DNA of 64,000 nt from Synechococcus sp. NB0720_010 (lineage in GTDB: Bacteria > Cyanobacteriota > Cyanobacteriia > PCC-6307 > Cyanobiaceae), in the NCBI RefSeq assembly GCF_023078835.1, contig NZ_CP090898.1:372001-436000 (forward strand), in the 5' to 3' direction. Under the pieces are notes generated by a model. That model was not told where the DNA came from, made no database searches, and saw only the letters and a list, made by a program, of their open reading frames with translations. The translations under genes were made by a program, and so were the position numbers. Of the stretch, positions 1 to 8,279 are shown one piece after another (within the stretch, counting starts at the first letter, position 1; the number at the start of each line of letters is the position of its first letter).

Positions 1-900
1 GATCTCGCCCCAGGAGCTGAGCTTGGCAATGCCTTTGATGGCCACCTCTGGCGCTTCCCCCTGGTGGCTGACATGGGTCTGCTGTTCTGGCGCACCGACC
101 TCATGGACGCACCTCCCAGAACACCCGCCGAGCTGGAAGCCATTAGCGCCTCACTGCAACAAGAAGGTCGGGTGCGCTGGGGCTATGTCTGGCAAGGCCG
201 CCAATACGAGGGACTGAGCTGCACCTATCTGGAGGTTCTCCGTGGTTTTGGCGGGCGCTGGCTCCGTGACGGCTCACCTGCACTCGACAGCCCGGAGGCG
301 ATTGCAGCCAGCCAATGGCTCCGCAGCCTCGTCAATCGCGGGGTCACACCTCCCTCGGTGGCCAACATGGCCGAACCAGAAGCACTTCAGGCCTTTGAAA
401 GTGGCGACGCCGCCTTCATGCGCAACTGGCCCTATGCCTGGGCCGAACTGAACAAGCCGGGCTCAATGCTGGCCGGAAAGGTCGGGATCACCACCATGGT
501 GAGCCTGCCCGGTGAACCCCACGTGGCGACCCAGGGCAGCTGGGGGCTGGCCGTGCTCTCGGGTTCGAACCACAAGCAAGCGGCCGTTGAAGCCCTGCAG
601 TTTTTGACCAGCACAGCAGCCCAAAAAGAGCTCAACCTGAATTGGGGGTATACGCCGACGCGCCTGAGTGTCTTTGAAGACCCTGAGCTAATCAGCGCCA
701 ATCCAGTCCTGCCGGAGTTGCAAGCGGCCCTGGCTGCTGCGGTGCTCAGGCCGGTGACCCCGATCTACGCCCAGCTCAGTGACCTGCTCTACCGCGAGGT
801 CAACACGGTGATCGCTGGGGAGATTGCTGCCGCACCAGCCATGGAGACCCTGCAGCGCAACAGCGTTCAACTGGAGCGCTCCACGGGAGGAGTGCAGTAA
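1..900 (+). CDS. ggtB: ABC transporter extracellular solute-binding protein, C-terminal part (GgtB-like)
   Basis: The open frame runs in from the left edge, so the signal peptide and N-lobe are missing; 299 residues are visible. The motif PLVADMGLLFWRTDLM followed by an alternating alpha/beta region, and ATQGSWGLAVLSGSNHK further on, are typical of family 1 sugar-binding proteins that deliver oligosaccharides to ABC importers in the periplasm. The stop (898-900) is directly followed by the ATG of a permease, and a second permease and the ATPase follow, so this is one import operon. The nearby ggpP-type phosphatase gene makes glucosylglycerol the likely substrate (inference); sucrose and trehalose are taken by the same transporter family. 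Confident on the class, less on the substrate. Confidence 0.88.
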   Translation, partial: DLAPGAELGNAFDGHLWRFPLVADMGLLFWRTDLMDAPPRTPAELEAISASLQQEGRVRWGYVWQGRQYEGLSCTYLEVLRGFGGRWLRDGSPALDSPEAIAASQWLRSLVNRGVTPPSVANMAEPEALQAFESGDAAFMRNWPYAWAELNKPGSMLAGKVGITTMVSLPGEPHVATQGSWGLAVLSGSNHKQAAVEALQFLTSTAAQKELNLNWGYTPTRLSVFEDPELISANPVLPELQAALAAAVLRPVTPIYAQLSDLLYREVNTVIAGEIAAAPAMETLQRNSVQLERSTGGVQ

Positions 901-1791
901 ATGTTCCGCTCACGCCAACAGCTGTGGCTGATGCTTCCGGCCCTGGCCGCGCTAACGCTGATCTTCGTCCTGCCCATCGCTCACTACCTCTGGTTGAGCG
1001 TTCACACCCAGACGGTGTTGACCGAGTTGAAGCCCATCCCGGCAGGGGCTGCCCAATGGATCCGGCTCTGGAACGACAGTCGCTTTTGGCAGGACGCCTG
1101 GCAGACCCTTCGCTTTGCGGGGTTCTCCGTGACGACGGAAATGGTCCTGGGGCTCGCCATCGCCCTGCTGCTGAACCAGCCCCTACGCGGCAAGAGCAGC
1201 TTGCGGCTGATCAGCCTCCTGCCCTGGGCGCTGCCGACAACTGTTATGGCCCTGGGCTGGCGCTGGATCTTTAACGATCCCTATGGCCCGATCAACCAAG
1301 CCCTGCATTGGATCGGAGTGGCTCCCGTCGCCTTTCTGGCCAACCCCTCCATCACCTGGATGGCGACGGTCTGGGCTGACACCTGGAAGACCACTCCGTT
1401 CGTGGCGTTACTTCTATTGGCCGGTCTGCAGAACATTCCGCGTGATCTCTATGAGGCGGCGCAATTAGAGGGGGCGTCGGCCTGGCAGTCCCTCTGGCGG
1501 ATCACCATTCCGCTGTTGACCCCCTATCTACTCATCGCCCTGGTCTTCCGCTTGGCCCAGGCGCTGGGGGTCTTTGATCTGGTGCAAGTACTGACCGGTG
1601 GTGGCCCCGCAGGCAGTACGGAAAGCCTCGCCCTCTACGCCTATCTCAATGCGATGCGCTTCCTGGACTTTGGCTACAGCGCCACCGTGATGCTGGGTGC
1701 CTTTGCGGGACTGATTGTGCTCTGCTCTGGCCTGGCGGGTCTCTGGTGGTTCACAAGCAGCCGCCTATCGATCAAGGGAGGGGAGCCCTAA
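901..1791 (+). CDS. ggtC: ABC sugar transporter permease (GgtC-like)
   Basis: A 296-residue inner-membrane protein of the MalF/UgpA type, with about six hydrophobic segments. The first is near residues 8-30. The cytoplasmic EAA loop (EAAQLEGASAWQSLWRI) at about residues 183-200 is where the ATPase docks. The ATG abuts the stop of the binding-protein gene with no gap, and the stop overlaps the next permease start by one base, so translation is probably coupled. With its partners it should carry a glucoside, probably glucosylglycerol, across the cytoplasmic membrane. The family is certain; the substrate is inferred from the neighbouring ggpP. Confidence 0.9.
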   Translation: MFRSRQQLWLMLPALAALTLIFVLPIAHYLWLSVHTQTVLTELKPIPAGAAQWIRLWNDSRFWQDAWQTLRFAGFSVTTEMVLGLAIALLLNQPLRGKSSLRLISLLPWALPTTVMALGWRWIFNDPYGPINQALHWIGVAPVAFLANPSITWMATVWADTWKTTPFVALLLLAGLQNIPRDLYEAAQLEGASAWQSLWRITIPLLTPYLLIALVFRLAQALGVFDLVQVLTGGGPAGSTESLALYAYLNAMRFLDFGYSATVMLGAFAGLIVLCSGLAGLWWFTSSRLSIKGGEP

Positions 1792-2582
1792 TGGCACGCC
1801 TGGTCCTCCTGGTCTGGAGCCTCGGGCCGATGCTCTGGCAGCTCTACACCTCCTTCAGGCCAAGCGCAGCCCTAACCGGGGCTGGCGGTGGCGGCTGGAC
1901 CCTCGCGCACTACCAGCAGCTCCTCAACGGAAATCCACCGTTTCTGACCTATCTGCTCAACAGCGCGATCGTCGGCTTCAGCAGCACGTTGTTGACCCTG
2001 CTCTTGGCCATCCCCTGCGCCTACGCCCTCAGCCGGATGCAGGCCCACCGGGCTCGCCATATCAGCGTCTTGGTGGCGGCTGCCGCTGCCTTCCCCGCGG
2101 TACTGCTGTTTTTAGCCCTACTGCAGGTGGCGCGCGACTTTCATCTGGCGAACAACCTTCTGGCCCTGAGCCTTCCCTACGCCGGCCTGTGTTTGCCGCT
2201 GGCCATCCTTCTGCTGCAGGCCGCTTTCCGCGATATCCCTGTGGAGTTAGAGGAGGCGGCCCTGATGGAGGGCATGAACCTTTGGCAGCGCCTGCGCTGG
2301 GTGCTTCTGCCTCTGATGGCTCCGGCCATCTCCTCGGCAGCACTGTTGATCTTCATCTTCTGCTGGAACGAGTATCCGATCGCCCTGACCTGGTTGAGTC
2401 AGTCCGACCTGCTCACCCTCGCCCCAGCGATTGCGCGTATCGCCGGCTCCTCGATTTTCACCGTTCCCTATGGAGCCTTTGCAGCCGCCACCGTTCTAGG
2501 TAGCGCGCCATTGCTGCTGATCATGTTGCTGTTCCAACGGCAGATCATCAGTGGCCTCACCCAAGGGGCCATCAAGGGCTAG
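1791..2582 (+). CDS. ggtD: ABC sugar transporter permease (GgtD-like)
   Basis: The second permease of the importer, MalG/UgpE type, 263 residues. The EAA loop (EEAALMEGMNLWQRL) is at about residue 152. A longer frame opens at 1746, but the ATG at 1791 overlaps the stop of the preceding permease by one base and gives a normal hydrophobic start (MARLVLLVWSLG), so I chose 1791. The N-terminus is short for the family, which usually has a cytoplasmic tail before the first helix. It forms the heterodimeric pore with the upstream permease. Confidence 0.88.
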   Translation: MARLVLLVWSLGPMLWQLYTSFRPSAALTGAGGGGWTLAHYQQLLNGNPPFLTYLLNSAIVGFSSTLLTLLLAIPCAYALSRMQAHRARHISVLVAAAAAFPAVLLFLALLQVARDFHLANNLLALSLPYAGLCLPLAILLLQAAFRDIPVELEEAALMEGMNLWQRLRWVLLPLMAPAISSAALLIFIFCWNEYPIALTWLSQSDLLTLAPAIARIAGSSIFTVPYGAFAAATVLGSAPLLLIMLLFQRQIISGLTQGAIKG

Positions 2583-2613
2583 CCCTGACCAATCACGATC
2601 GCTTCACCGCTTG

Positions 2614-3657
2614 ATGACCGCCTCCAGCTCTGCTCGCACAGGTCTTGTTCTCAACCAGCTCTCTCGCAGGGTGGGACAGCAGACCCTGCTGCAGAACCTC
2701 AACCTGGAGGTGGCTCCCGGGGAAATTCTGGCTCTGCTGGGGCCCAGTGGTTGCGGGAAAAGCACCACCCTGCGTTGTATCGCAGGCCTCGATCAGGTCA
2801 GCAGCGGCAGGATTGAACTGGCTGGAGAGACCATCACAGCCCTTCCACCGGCTCAGCGGAACGTGGCGATGGTGTTCCAGAGCTACGCCCTCTATCCCCA
2901 CCTCAGCGTGGCTAAAAACCTCAGCCTGGGACTGGAACTCAGGCGAGTTCCCCGTGCGGAGATCGACGGAGAGGTCCAGCGGGTCTTGGCCCTGCTCCAA
3001 CTCGATGGCTGCCGGGATCGAAAGCCAGCCGAACTCTCCGGAGGACAGCGCCAGCGGGTCGCCCTCGCTCGGGCGCTCCTACGCAAGCCCGCCCTGTTTC
3101 TGCTGGACGAGCCCATGAGCAACCTCGATGCCCAGCTCAGGGAAGAGCTGCGCGGCGAACTGCGCGGGATCTTGCACAGCACTGGAGCGCCGGTGGTTTA
3201 CGTCACCCATGACCAACACGAAGCGATGGGCCTGGCGGACCGCATCGCGGTTCTGAAGGCGGGGGATCTGCAGCAGGTGGGATCAGCCACAGAGCTCTAC
3301 CAAGACCCAGAGAACCAATTCGTCGCCAGTTTTCTGGGGAGCCCTTCGATCAACCTCTTGCCGCTTCACCCCGGTGAACTCGTCGGTCTGCGGCCCGAGC
3401 ATTTAGCGGTGGCTGAGGCCGGGGCCCCACAGGACGAACAGGAGGTCGCCGTGGAGGCGCAACGGCAGCATTTGGAGTGGCTTGGCGATCGCGTCATCAG
3501 CCACTGGAGAGTGCGGGACACCAGTGTGAAGGTGCTCTCCGATGCCCAAAGCGTCAGCGCGAAGCTGGCGCAAGCCAACGATCGGCCCCTTCAGCTGCGC
3601 TGGAGGCGGGAACATGAACTCCACTTCGAGCAGGCCACTGGCCGCCGAATCCGCTGA
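2614..3657 (+). CDS. ggtA: ABC sugar transporter ATP-binding protein (GgtA/MsmK-like)
   Basis: A MalK/UgpC-type ATPase of 347 residues. Walker A GPSGCGKST is near residue 43, the signature LSGGQRQR near 139, Walker B LFLLDEP near 161, and a C-terminal OB/TOBE-like domain includes GLRPEH near 255. An upstream GTG (2551) would overlap the permease end, but ATG 2614 gives a normal N-terminus just before the ATPase fold. The C-terminal region is somewhat short for MalK-type proteins. In Synechocystis the single GgtA ATPase energises glucosylglycerol, sucrose and trehalose uptake; the same role is inferred here from the operon and from ggpP. Confidence 0.9.
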   Translation: MTASSSARTGLVLNQLSRRVGQQTLLQNLNLEVAPGEILALLGPSGCGKSTTLRCIAGLDQVSSGRIELAGETITALPPAQRNVAMVFQSYALYPHLSVAKNLSLGLELRRVPRAEIDGEVQRVLALLQLDGCRDRKPAELSGGQRQRVALARALLRKPALFLLDEPMSNLDAQLREELRGELRGILHSTGAPVVYVTHDQHEAMGLADRIAVLKAGDLQQVGSATELYQDPENQFVASFLGSPSINLLPLHPGELVGLRPEHLAVAEAGAPQDEQEVAVEAQRQHLEWLGDRVISHWRVRDTSVKVLSDAQSVSAKLAQANDRPLQLRWRREHELHFEQATGRRIR

Positions 3658-3663
3658 TCGGAA

Positions 3664-5208
3664 CTAGTCCTCCCAGACCGTTTCGATCACATTCATGGCC
3701 TGCAGATAAGCAGGGATGTCATCAGCGCTGGCGGACTCATCGTCCACAAAGCTGTCGCCACCGCCCGAACGGCGAGCCAAGTCCGCGACAACTGCACTTA
3801 CCACGACATCCATTGCCGCTGAGTTGTCGAGATTTTGAAGCGCCTCCGCATAGCGCCTGCTGTGGGTGGGACGCACAGACTCTTGGCAGTAGTTGCTGAG
3901 TTCACGGCTCTCGGTCATCACCGAGAAGGCCGATTGTTTGGAGTTTTGCCGGCCAAAGATGGCCATGTAGAGCAGGTTGATCAGCGAGGCGTCATGCAAC
4001 GGAATGCCGTACTGGCGGACGATCTGGGGCCAGTAGCGCAGGGAGCGCAGGCCCTCGAGTCCCCCTTTGGACAACCCCGCGTCTTCGCACCAGGACTCGA
4101 ATTCTTCGAGATTCGCCGGGCAGCGACCGCACTCACGCATGCGATTCGCGAGCACGGCCCCCGCCTGGAAATTGCGCGTCGGACTGCCGGCGGTGGGCAG
4201 CATCATGCTGCCGCGCACATCGGCAACCATCGCCGTCAACTGCGAGAACGTGTGATCGCGGACCTTCTCCATGTCACCATCGCGGACTAGGGCGGCCTCA
4301 ATCCTCTGGACGCCATAACCCAATTCCGTCAGGGCAATCGGCTGGCGGTGGTAGAGCCGTTGTCGGTCGGTTCGCGCCATCGAGACGGTGGCCGCTTGAT
4401 CGAGACACTGCTCCAGCAGCAGGGTCAAGAGGGTCGGAAGAACGCCTGGGTTGTCCCTGTGGAAGGTGTAACCAAAGCCCGCAAAAATCGAGGCCATGTT
4501 TTTTGCGGCCTTGATGTATTGCCCTTCGATGTTGTGCACCCCAGCAGAAACCTGAAGGTTGGGGGAAAGGCGATCCAGTAGTCGCGCCCCCAGCAGGGCC
4601 GTCAGGGCATTGGGATGGCAGAAATTTGCCGTGAAGCTATCCAGGGGATTGCGCAGGGCTCCATGGCGATGGAAGCCGGTGAAGAAGGCCAAGTTGGGTG
4701 CTTTTTGGCACAGCACATAGGCCTCATTGGAGATCGGATCGTGGGTAAACGAACCGGCCAGACAGGCCAGGACAACATGCTCCCGCCCCAACTCTTCGCG
4801 CAGCCTGAGGGCCTCCTGGAGGTCCTCCTCGATGTGGTTGCTGTTGGCGCTGAGAACGACTAATTCACAGTTCTTGAGCAAATAGCCCAGGTCGTTGGGC
4901 TTCAGCTGGCCTGCCTGCCCGTGGGTGCCCATCCGCTCCATGGTGGCGCGGTGCTCCGGGTCCATCCCTGAAAGCTCCTCGCTCTTGAAGGCTCCGAGAA
5001 TTTGACGGCCGGGACGCGCGGCCAGAAGCAACCGCGAGCCATCGGTTTGCATCGCGCAGTTGTAGGCCAGCGAAGCGGGATACAAGCCAACGCTGTAGAA
5101 GCCGACCTTTCCCTCCTCCAGCGCCAGCAGGCGGCGACGGATCCGTTCAGGGTCCAGGTTGGATTCGAAAAAACCGTTCTGCAAGATCACATCGGGGCCT
5201 TCCCCCAT
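3664..5208 (-). CDS. Conserved protein of unknown function, possibly a divergent G3P-dehydrogenase-like enzyme
   Basis: A 514-residue soluble protein that I do not recognise by name. Residues about 34-50 (KVGFYSVGLYPASLAYNCA) sit where a Rossmann dinucleotide motif would be, and ELVVLSANSNHIEEDL resembles the beta strand after it. Further on, NIEGQYIKAAKNMASIFAG resembles the conserved Lys-Asn segment of GpsA-type glycerol-3-phosphate dehydrogenases, followed by a long helical C-terminal half. This similarity is my inference from pattern only. The gene converges on ggtA (6 bp apart) and diverges from ggpP (start codons 54 bp apart). A role in G3P supply or in controlling glucosylglycerol synthesis is therefore plausible but unproven. 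Confidence 0.75.
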   Translation of the reverse strand: MGEGPDVILQNGFFESNLDPERIRRRLLALEEGKVGFYSVGLYPASLAYNCAMQTDGSRLLLAARPGRQILGAFKSEELSGMDPEHRATMERMGTHGQAGQLKPNDLGYLLKNCELVVLSANSNHIEEDLQEALRLREELGREHVVLACLAGSFTHDPISNEAYVLCQKAPNLAFFTGFHRHGALRNPLDSFTANFCHPNALTALLGARLLDRLSPNLQVSAGVHNIEGQYIKAAKNMASIFAGFGYTFHRDNPGVLPTLLTLLLEQCLDQAATVSMARTDRQRLYHRQPIALTELGYGVQRIEAALVRDGDMEKVRDHTFSQLTAMVADVRGSMMLPTAGSPTRNFQAGAVLANRMRECGRCPANLEEFESWCEDAGLSKGGLEGLRSLRYWPQIVRQYGIPLHDASLINLLYMAIFGRQNSKQSAFSVMTESRELSNYCQESVRPTHSRRYAEALQNLDNSAAMDVVVSAVVADLARRSGGGDSFVDDESASADDIPAYLQAMNVIETVWED

Positions 5209-5262
5209 CCTTACGGGCCAGAGGGACCCATGGGAGGGTGGAACCCGTTCGACGAGGAACCG

Positions 5263-6468
5263 ATGGCGCGTCTCTCCCTGATCGAACTGAAGCAGCAGAT
5301 CAGCGCCGACCCGAACGTACTGATCATTCAGGATCTCGACGGTGTCTGTATGCCGCTGGTGCGCGATCCGTTAACCCGGGTCCTACCGGTGGCGTACATC
5401 CAGGCAGTCGCCAAGCTGGGGCATCGATTTCGCGTCCTCACCAACGGCGAGCACAGCAGCACCCGCGGCGTGAATCGACTCGTTGAAAGCGCCCTAGCGC
5501 CAGGACGAGATCCGGCCGCTGAGGGTTTGTATCTTCCAGGCTTGGCGGCGGGCGGGGTGCAATCCCAAACCCGCCATGGCTTGATCAGCCATCCGGGAGT
5601 CACGCCAGCGGAACTCCAGTTTCTGAAGGCCGTCCCCACGCTGCTCAACCGAAGGGTGGGGCAGATCATTCGCCAGATCACTCCGGATGCCAAAGAGGAA
5701 GAACAGGAGCGTCTTGCCCAGGCCGCCGTGCTGGATAACGAACTCTCGCCAACACTGAACCTCAATGTTCTTTTTGCTGGCCTGTGCCCGGAAGTCGAAG
5801 AACAACGTCAGTTACAGCGGCTCAGCCTCGGATTGCTCCAGAACATCGAGAAGCAAGCGCAGGAGCAGGGGCTGGCCGATTCGTTTTTCGTGCACCTGGC
5901 ACCCAACCTGGGCCAGCACAAGGGACAAGAACAACTGAAGTGGGCCAGCCCTGAGCACCGCGGGACCAGCGACTTCCAATTCATGCTCCGCGGCGCTGTC
6001 AAGGAAGCGGGCCTCTTGGTGCTCCTCAACCAGCACATCGAACGGACCACGGGCAAAGCTCCCCTCGGCGCGGACTTCAACGTGCGCTCCGCCCCAAGAA
6101 CAGCGGAGGGGCTGCTGGCGTTGGCAGAGGACTGCATCGCCCCAGAAAGCATGCCCACGTTGATCGGCATTGCCGACACGATCACGTCTGAGTGGGTCGT
6201 GGAGGGCGACCAAGCCGGTTGGCGCCGTGGGGGCAGCGACCGTGGCTTTTTGACGTTGTTGCAGCAGATCGGACAGACCTTTGAAACCCCTAATCGAGTG
6301 GTCTTGATCGACAGCAGTGGAGGGGAACTGGATCGCCCCAGCCTCCAAGATCCAGAGCTCAAAGGTCTGAGTGATCCGGAGGATCCCTTGCGGCTGGATG
6401 TGCTTGTTCCGGGGGGGCCAGAGGCCTATGTGGAGTGGTTTGTTGATTTGGCAGACAACGTCTTTTAA
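5263..6468 (+). CDS. ggpP: Glucosylglycerol 3-phosphatase
   Basis: This protein (401 residues) matches the cyanobacterial StpA/GgpP family along its length. Seen are LIIQDLDGVCMPLV near the N-terminus (an HAD-like Asp-x-Asp motif), then LTNGEH, GLYLPGLAAGGVQ, HPGV, FFVHLAPNLG, TSDFQFMLRGAVKEAG and a late RRGGSDRGFL. GgpP removes phosphate from glucosylglycerol-phosphate made by GgpS from ADP-glucose and glycerol-3-phosphate, giving the osmolyte glucosylglycerol. The frame is open upstream. ATG 5263 has a GAGGA ribosome site six bases ahead and fits the family; ATG 5230 is the alternative. No ggpS is visible in the window; it may lie to the left of position 1. Confidence 0.93.
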   Translation: MARLSLIELKQQISADPNVLIIQDLDGVCMPLVRDPLTRVLPVAYIQAVAKLGHRFRVLTNGEHSSTRGVNRLVESALAPGRDPAAEGLYLPGLAAGGVQSQTRHGLISHPGVTPAELQFLKAVPTLLNRRVGQIIRQITPDAKEEEQERLAQAAVLDNELSPTLNLNVLFAGLCPEVEEQRQLQRLSLGLLQNIEKQAQEQGLADSFFVHLAPNLGQHKGQEQLKWASPEHRGTSDFQFMLRGAVKEAGLLVLLNQHIERTTGKAPLGADFNVRSAPRTAEGLLALAEDCIAPESMPTLIGIADTITSEWVVEGDQAGWRRGGSDRGFLTLLQQIGQTFETPNRVVLIDSSGGELDRPSLQDPELKGLSDPEDPLRLDVLVPGGPEAYVEWFVDLADNVF

Positions 6469-6530
6469 AACGTTGGGCTGACAGCGGCAGCAGAACGGCC
6501 TATCCAAGGAGGTAGTCGCCGTTTGTTCCG

Positions 6531-8279
6531 ATGCCAGAGGGGGCCAGCAGGACACAAACCTGGCCTCCAGCTCCGGGACAACATCCCTGGTGGGATGGAG
6601 CGGTGATCTACCAGCTGATCCCCCGTTGCTACAGCGATTCCGATGGGGATGGCATCGGTGATTTCGGGGGCCTAACCAAGCGTCTGGGCTATCTGCGTTG
6701 GCTCGGGGTGGATGCGATCTGGATGACCCCGATCTATCCCTCGCCGCTCAGGGACGGTGGCTACGACATCACAGACTTCACCGACATCCACCCGGAGCTC
6801 GGGGATCTCGATGCCTTTCACCGCCTGATCGAAGCGGCCCATGCCCATGGGATCCGGGTGGTGATCGACCTGGTGTTGAACCACACCAGTCAGTTGCATC
6901 CCTGGTTTCAACGGGCCCGCTTTGCGGAGCGGGGCAGTCCAGACCGTGACTTTTATGTCTGGAGGGATGACCCGGACGGCTATAGCGATGCCCCAGTCCT
7001 CTTTCGACACTTCGAGGACTCCAATTGGTCCTGGGATCCGATAGCGCAGCAGTACTACCTGCATCGCTTTCTGCATCACCAACCTGATCTCAACTACGAC
7101 AACCCAGCCGTCCAGGAGGCGGTACTCCAGGTCGTTGATTTCTGGTTGGCACGCGGCATTGATGGATTTCGCCTCGACGCCATTCCGTTTTTGTTTGAGC
7201 GCGAGGGGACCCGGTGTGAAGGACTACCGGAAACCCATGCCTTCTTGAAGACCCTGCGTCAACGCGTCGATGCCTTTTGCGAGGCCAACCCCGGTCGAGA
7301 CGTTCTGCTCCTGGCAGAAGCGATTCAGCCGGTCAAAGAAGCCATGCCCTACCTGGAGGATGGAGAGCTGCACGCGGCCTTCAACTTTGCCTTGACGGCC
7401 CATCTCTTCGCCTCGGTCGCCCATGGGGAGACCAAGGCCCTGAATCGCTTCCTTCAGGAGATCAGCAGCCTGGACTGCGGCCGCAGTTGGGCTCTACCGC
7501 TGCGAAATCACGATGAGCTCTGGCTGGGCGATGGCCACCTGGTGCCTGACGAGGTCATTCACTGGGTGCGTCATGGTCTGCCTGCTGCCCATGGCCATTG
7601 GCTGAACTGGGGAATCAATCGACGACTGGCACCGCTCTTAAACGGAGATCCCAGACCCAACATGGCCCTTCATGCCCTGCTTTACAGCTTGCCGGGCATG
7701 CCCTGCGTCTATTACGGCGATGAACTCGGGATGGGGGATTGGCCGGGACTGAGGGACCGTGACCCCAACCGAACGCCCATGGCCTGGAGCCCGGATCGCA
7801 ATGGCGGTTTTTCCAGTGCTCCAGATCCCCTGCTGGTGCTGCCGCCCATCACCGCACCTGGATACGACTACCGCGTGATCAATGTTGAAGTTCAAAAGTC
7901 TCTAAAGGGGTCGCTTTTGAACTGGCATCGGCATATGCTGGTCAGCCGAAAACTGCTGCCTGCTCTGAAGCACGGCGACTTTGAACCCCTGCCGAGCCAT
8001 CACCCGAGCGTCGTCAGCTTCATTCGCCGCTGCGAAGCCATGACCGTGCTCGTTGCGGTCAATCTCAGTGGTACGGGCGCATCCACCGAAATCGATCTGA
8101 GCCGATGGGAAGGAGAGCGGATTCGGGAGCTGCTCTGGGGCTGTGAATTCCCAGAGGCCAGCTCCGAATGGTTTGTCTACCTCCAGGCCTATGGCTTTGG
8201 CTGGTGGCTGATCGGCGACATGGAACTGGCGAGCAACAGCGACTCGGCCGCTGGAGTCAGTCGCTCCGCTTCCGCCTGA
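6531..8279 (+). CDS. GH13 alpha-amylase-family enzyme, trehalose-synthase (TreS)-like
   Basis: A GH13 enzyme of 582 residues. The N-terminus WWDGAVIYQLIPRCYSDSDG leads into the (beta/alpha)8 barrel. The catalytic set is GIDGFRLDA (nucleophile Asp, about residue 213), LLLAEA (acid/base Glu, about 261) and RNHDE (about 325). The late block RRLAPLL, YYGDELGMGD, RDPNRTPMAWSPDRNGGF and VINVEVQ is the arrangement of trehalose synthases/maltose alpha-glucosyltransferases. A short beta-sandwich follows. Sitting 62 bp after ggpP, it may interconvert or degrade osmolyte sugars; the exact substrate cannot be read from sequence. Its last 91 bp overlap the convergent glpD gene. Confidence 0.85.
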   Translation: MPEGASRTQTWPPAPGQHPWWDGAVIYQLIPRCYSDSDGDGIGDFGGLTKRLGYLRWLGVDAIWMTPIYPSPLRDGGYDITDFTDIHPELGDLDAFHRLIEAAHAHGIRVVIDLVLNHTSQLHPWFQRARFAERGSPDRDFYVWRDDPDGYSDAPVLFRHFEDSNWSWDPIAQQYYLHRFLHHQPDLNYDNPAVQEAVLQVVDFWLARGIDGFRLDAIPFLFEREGTRCEGLPETHAFLKTLRQRVDAFCEANPGRDVLLLAEAIQPVKEAMPYLEDGELHAAFNFALTAHLFASVAHGETKALNRFLQEISSLDCGRSWALPLRNHDELWLGDGHLVPDEVIHWVRHGLPAAHGHWLNWGINRRLAPLLNGDPRPNMALHALLYSLPGMPCVYYGDELGMGDWPGLRDRDPNRTPMAWSPDRNGGFSSAPDPLLVLPPITAPGYDYRVINVEVQKSLKGSLLNWHRHMLVSRKLLPALKHGDFEPLPSHHPSVVSFIRRCEAMTVLVAVNLSGTGASTEIDLSRWEGERIRELLWGCEFPEASSEWFVYLQAYGFGWWLIGDMELASNSDSAAGVSRSASA

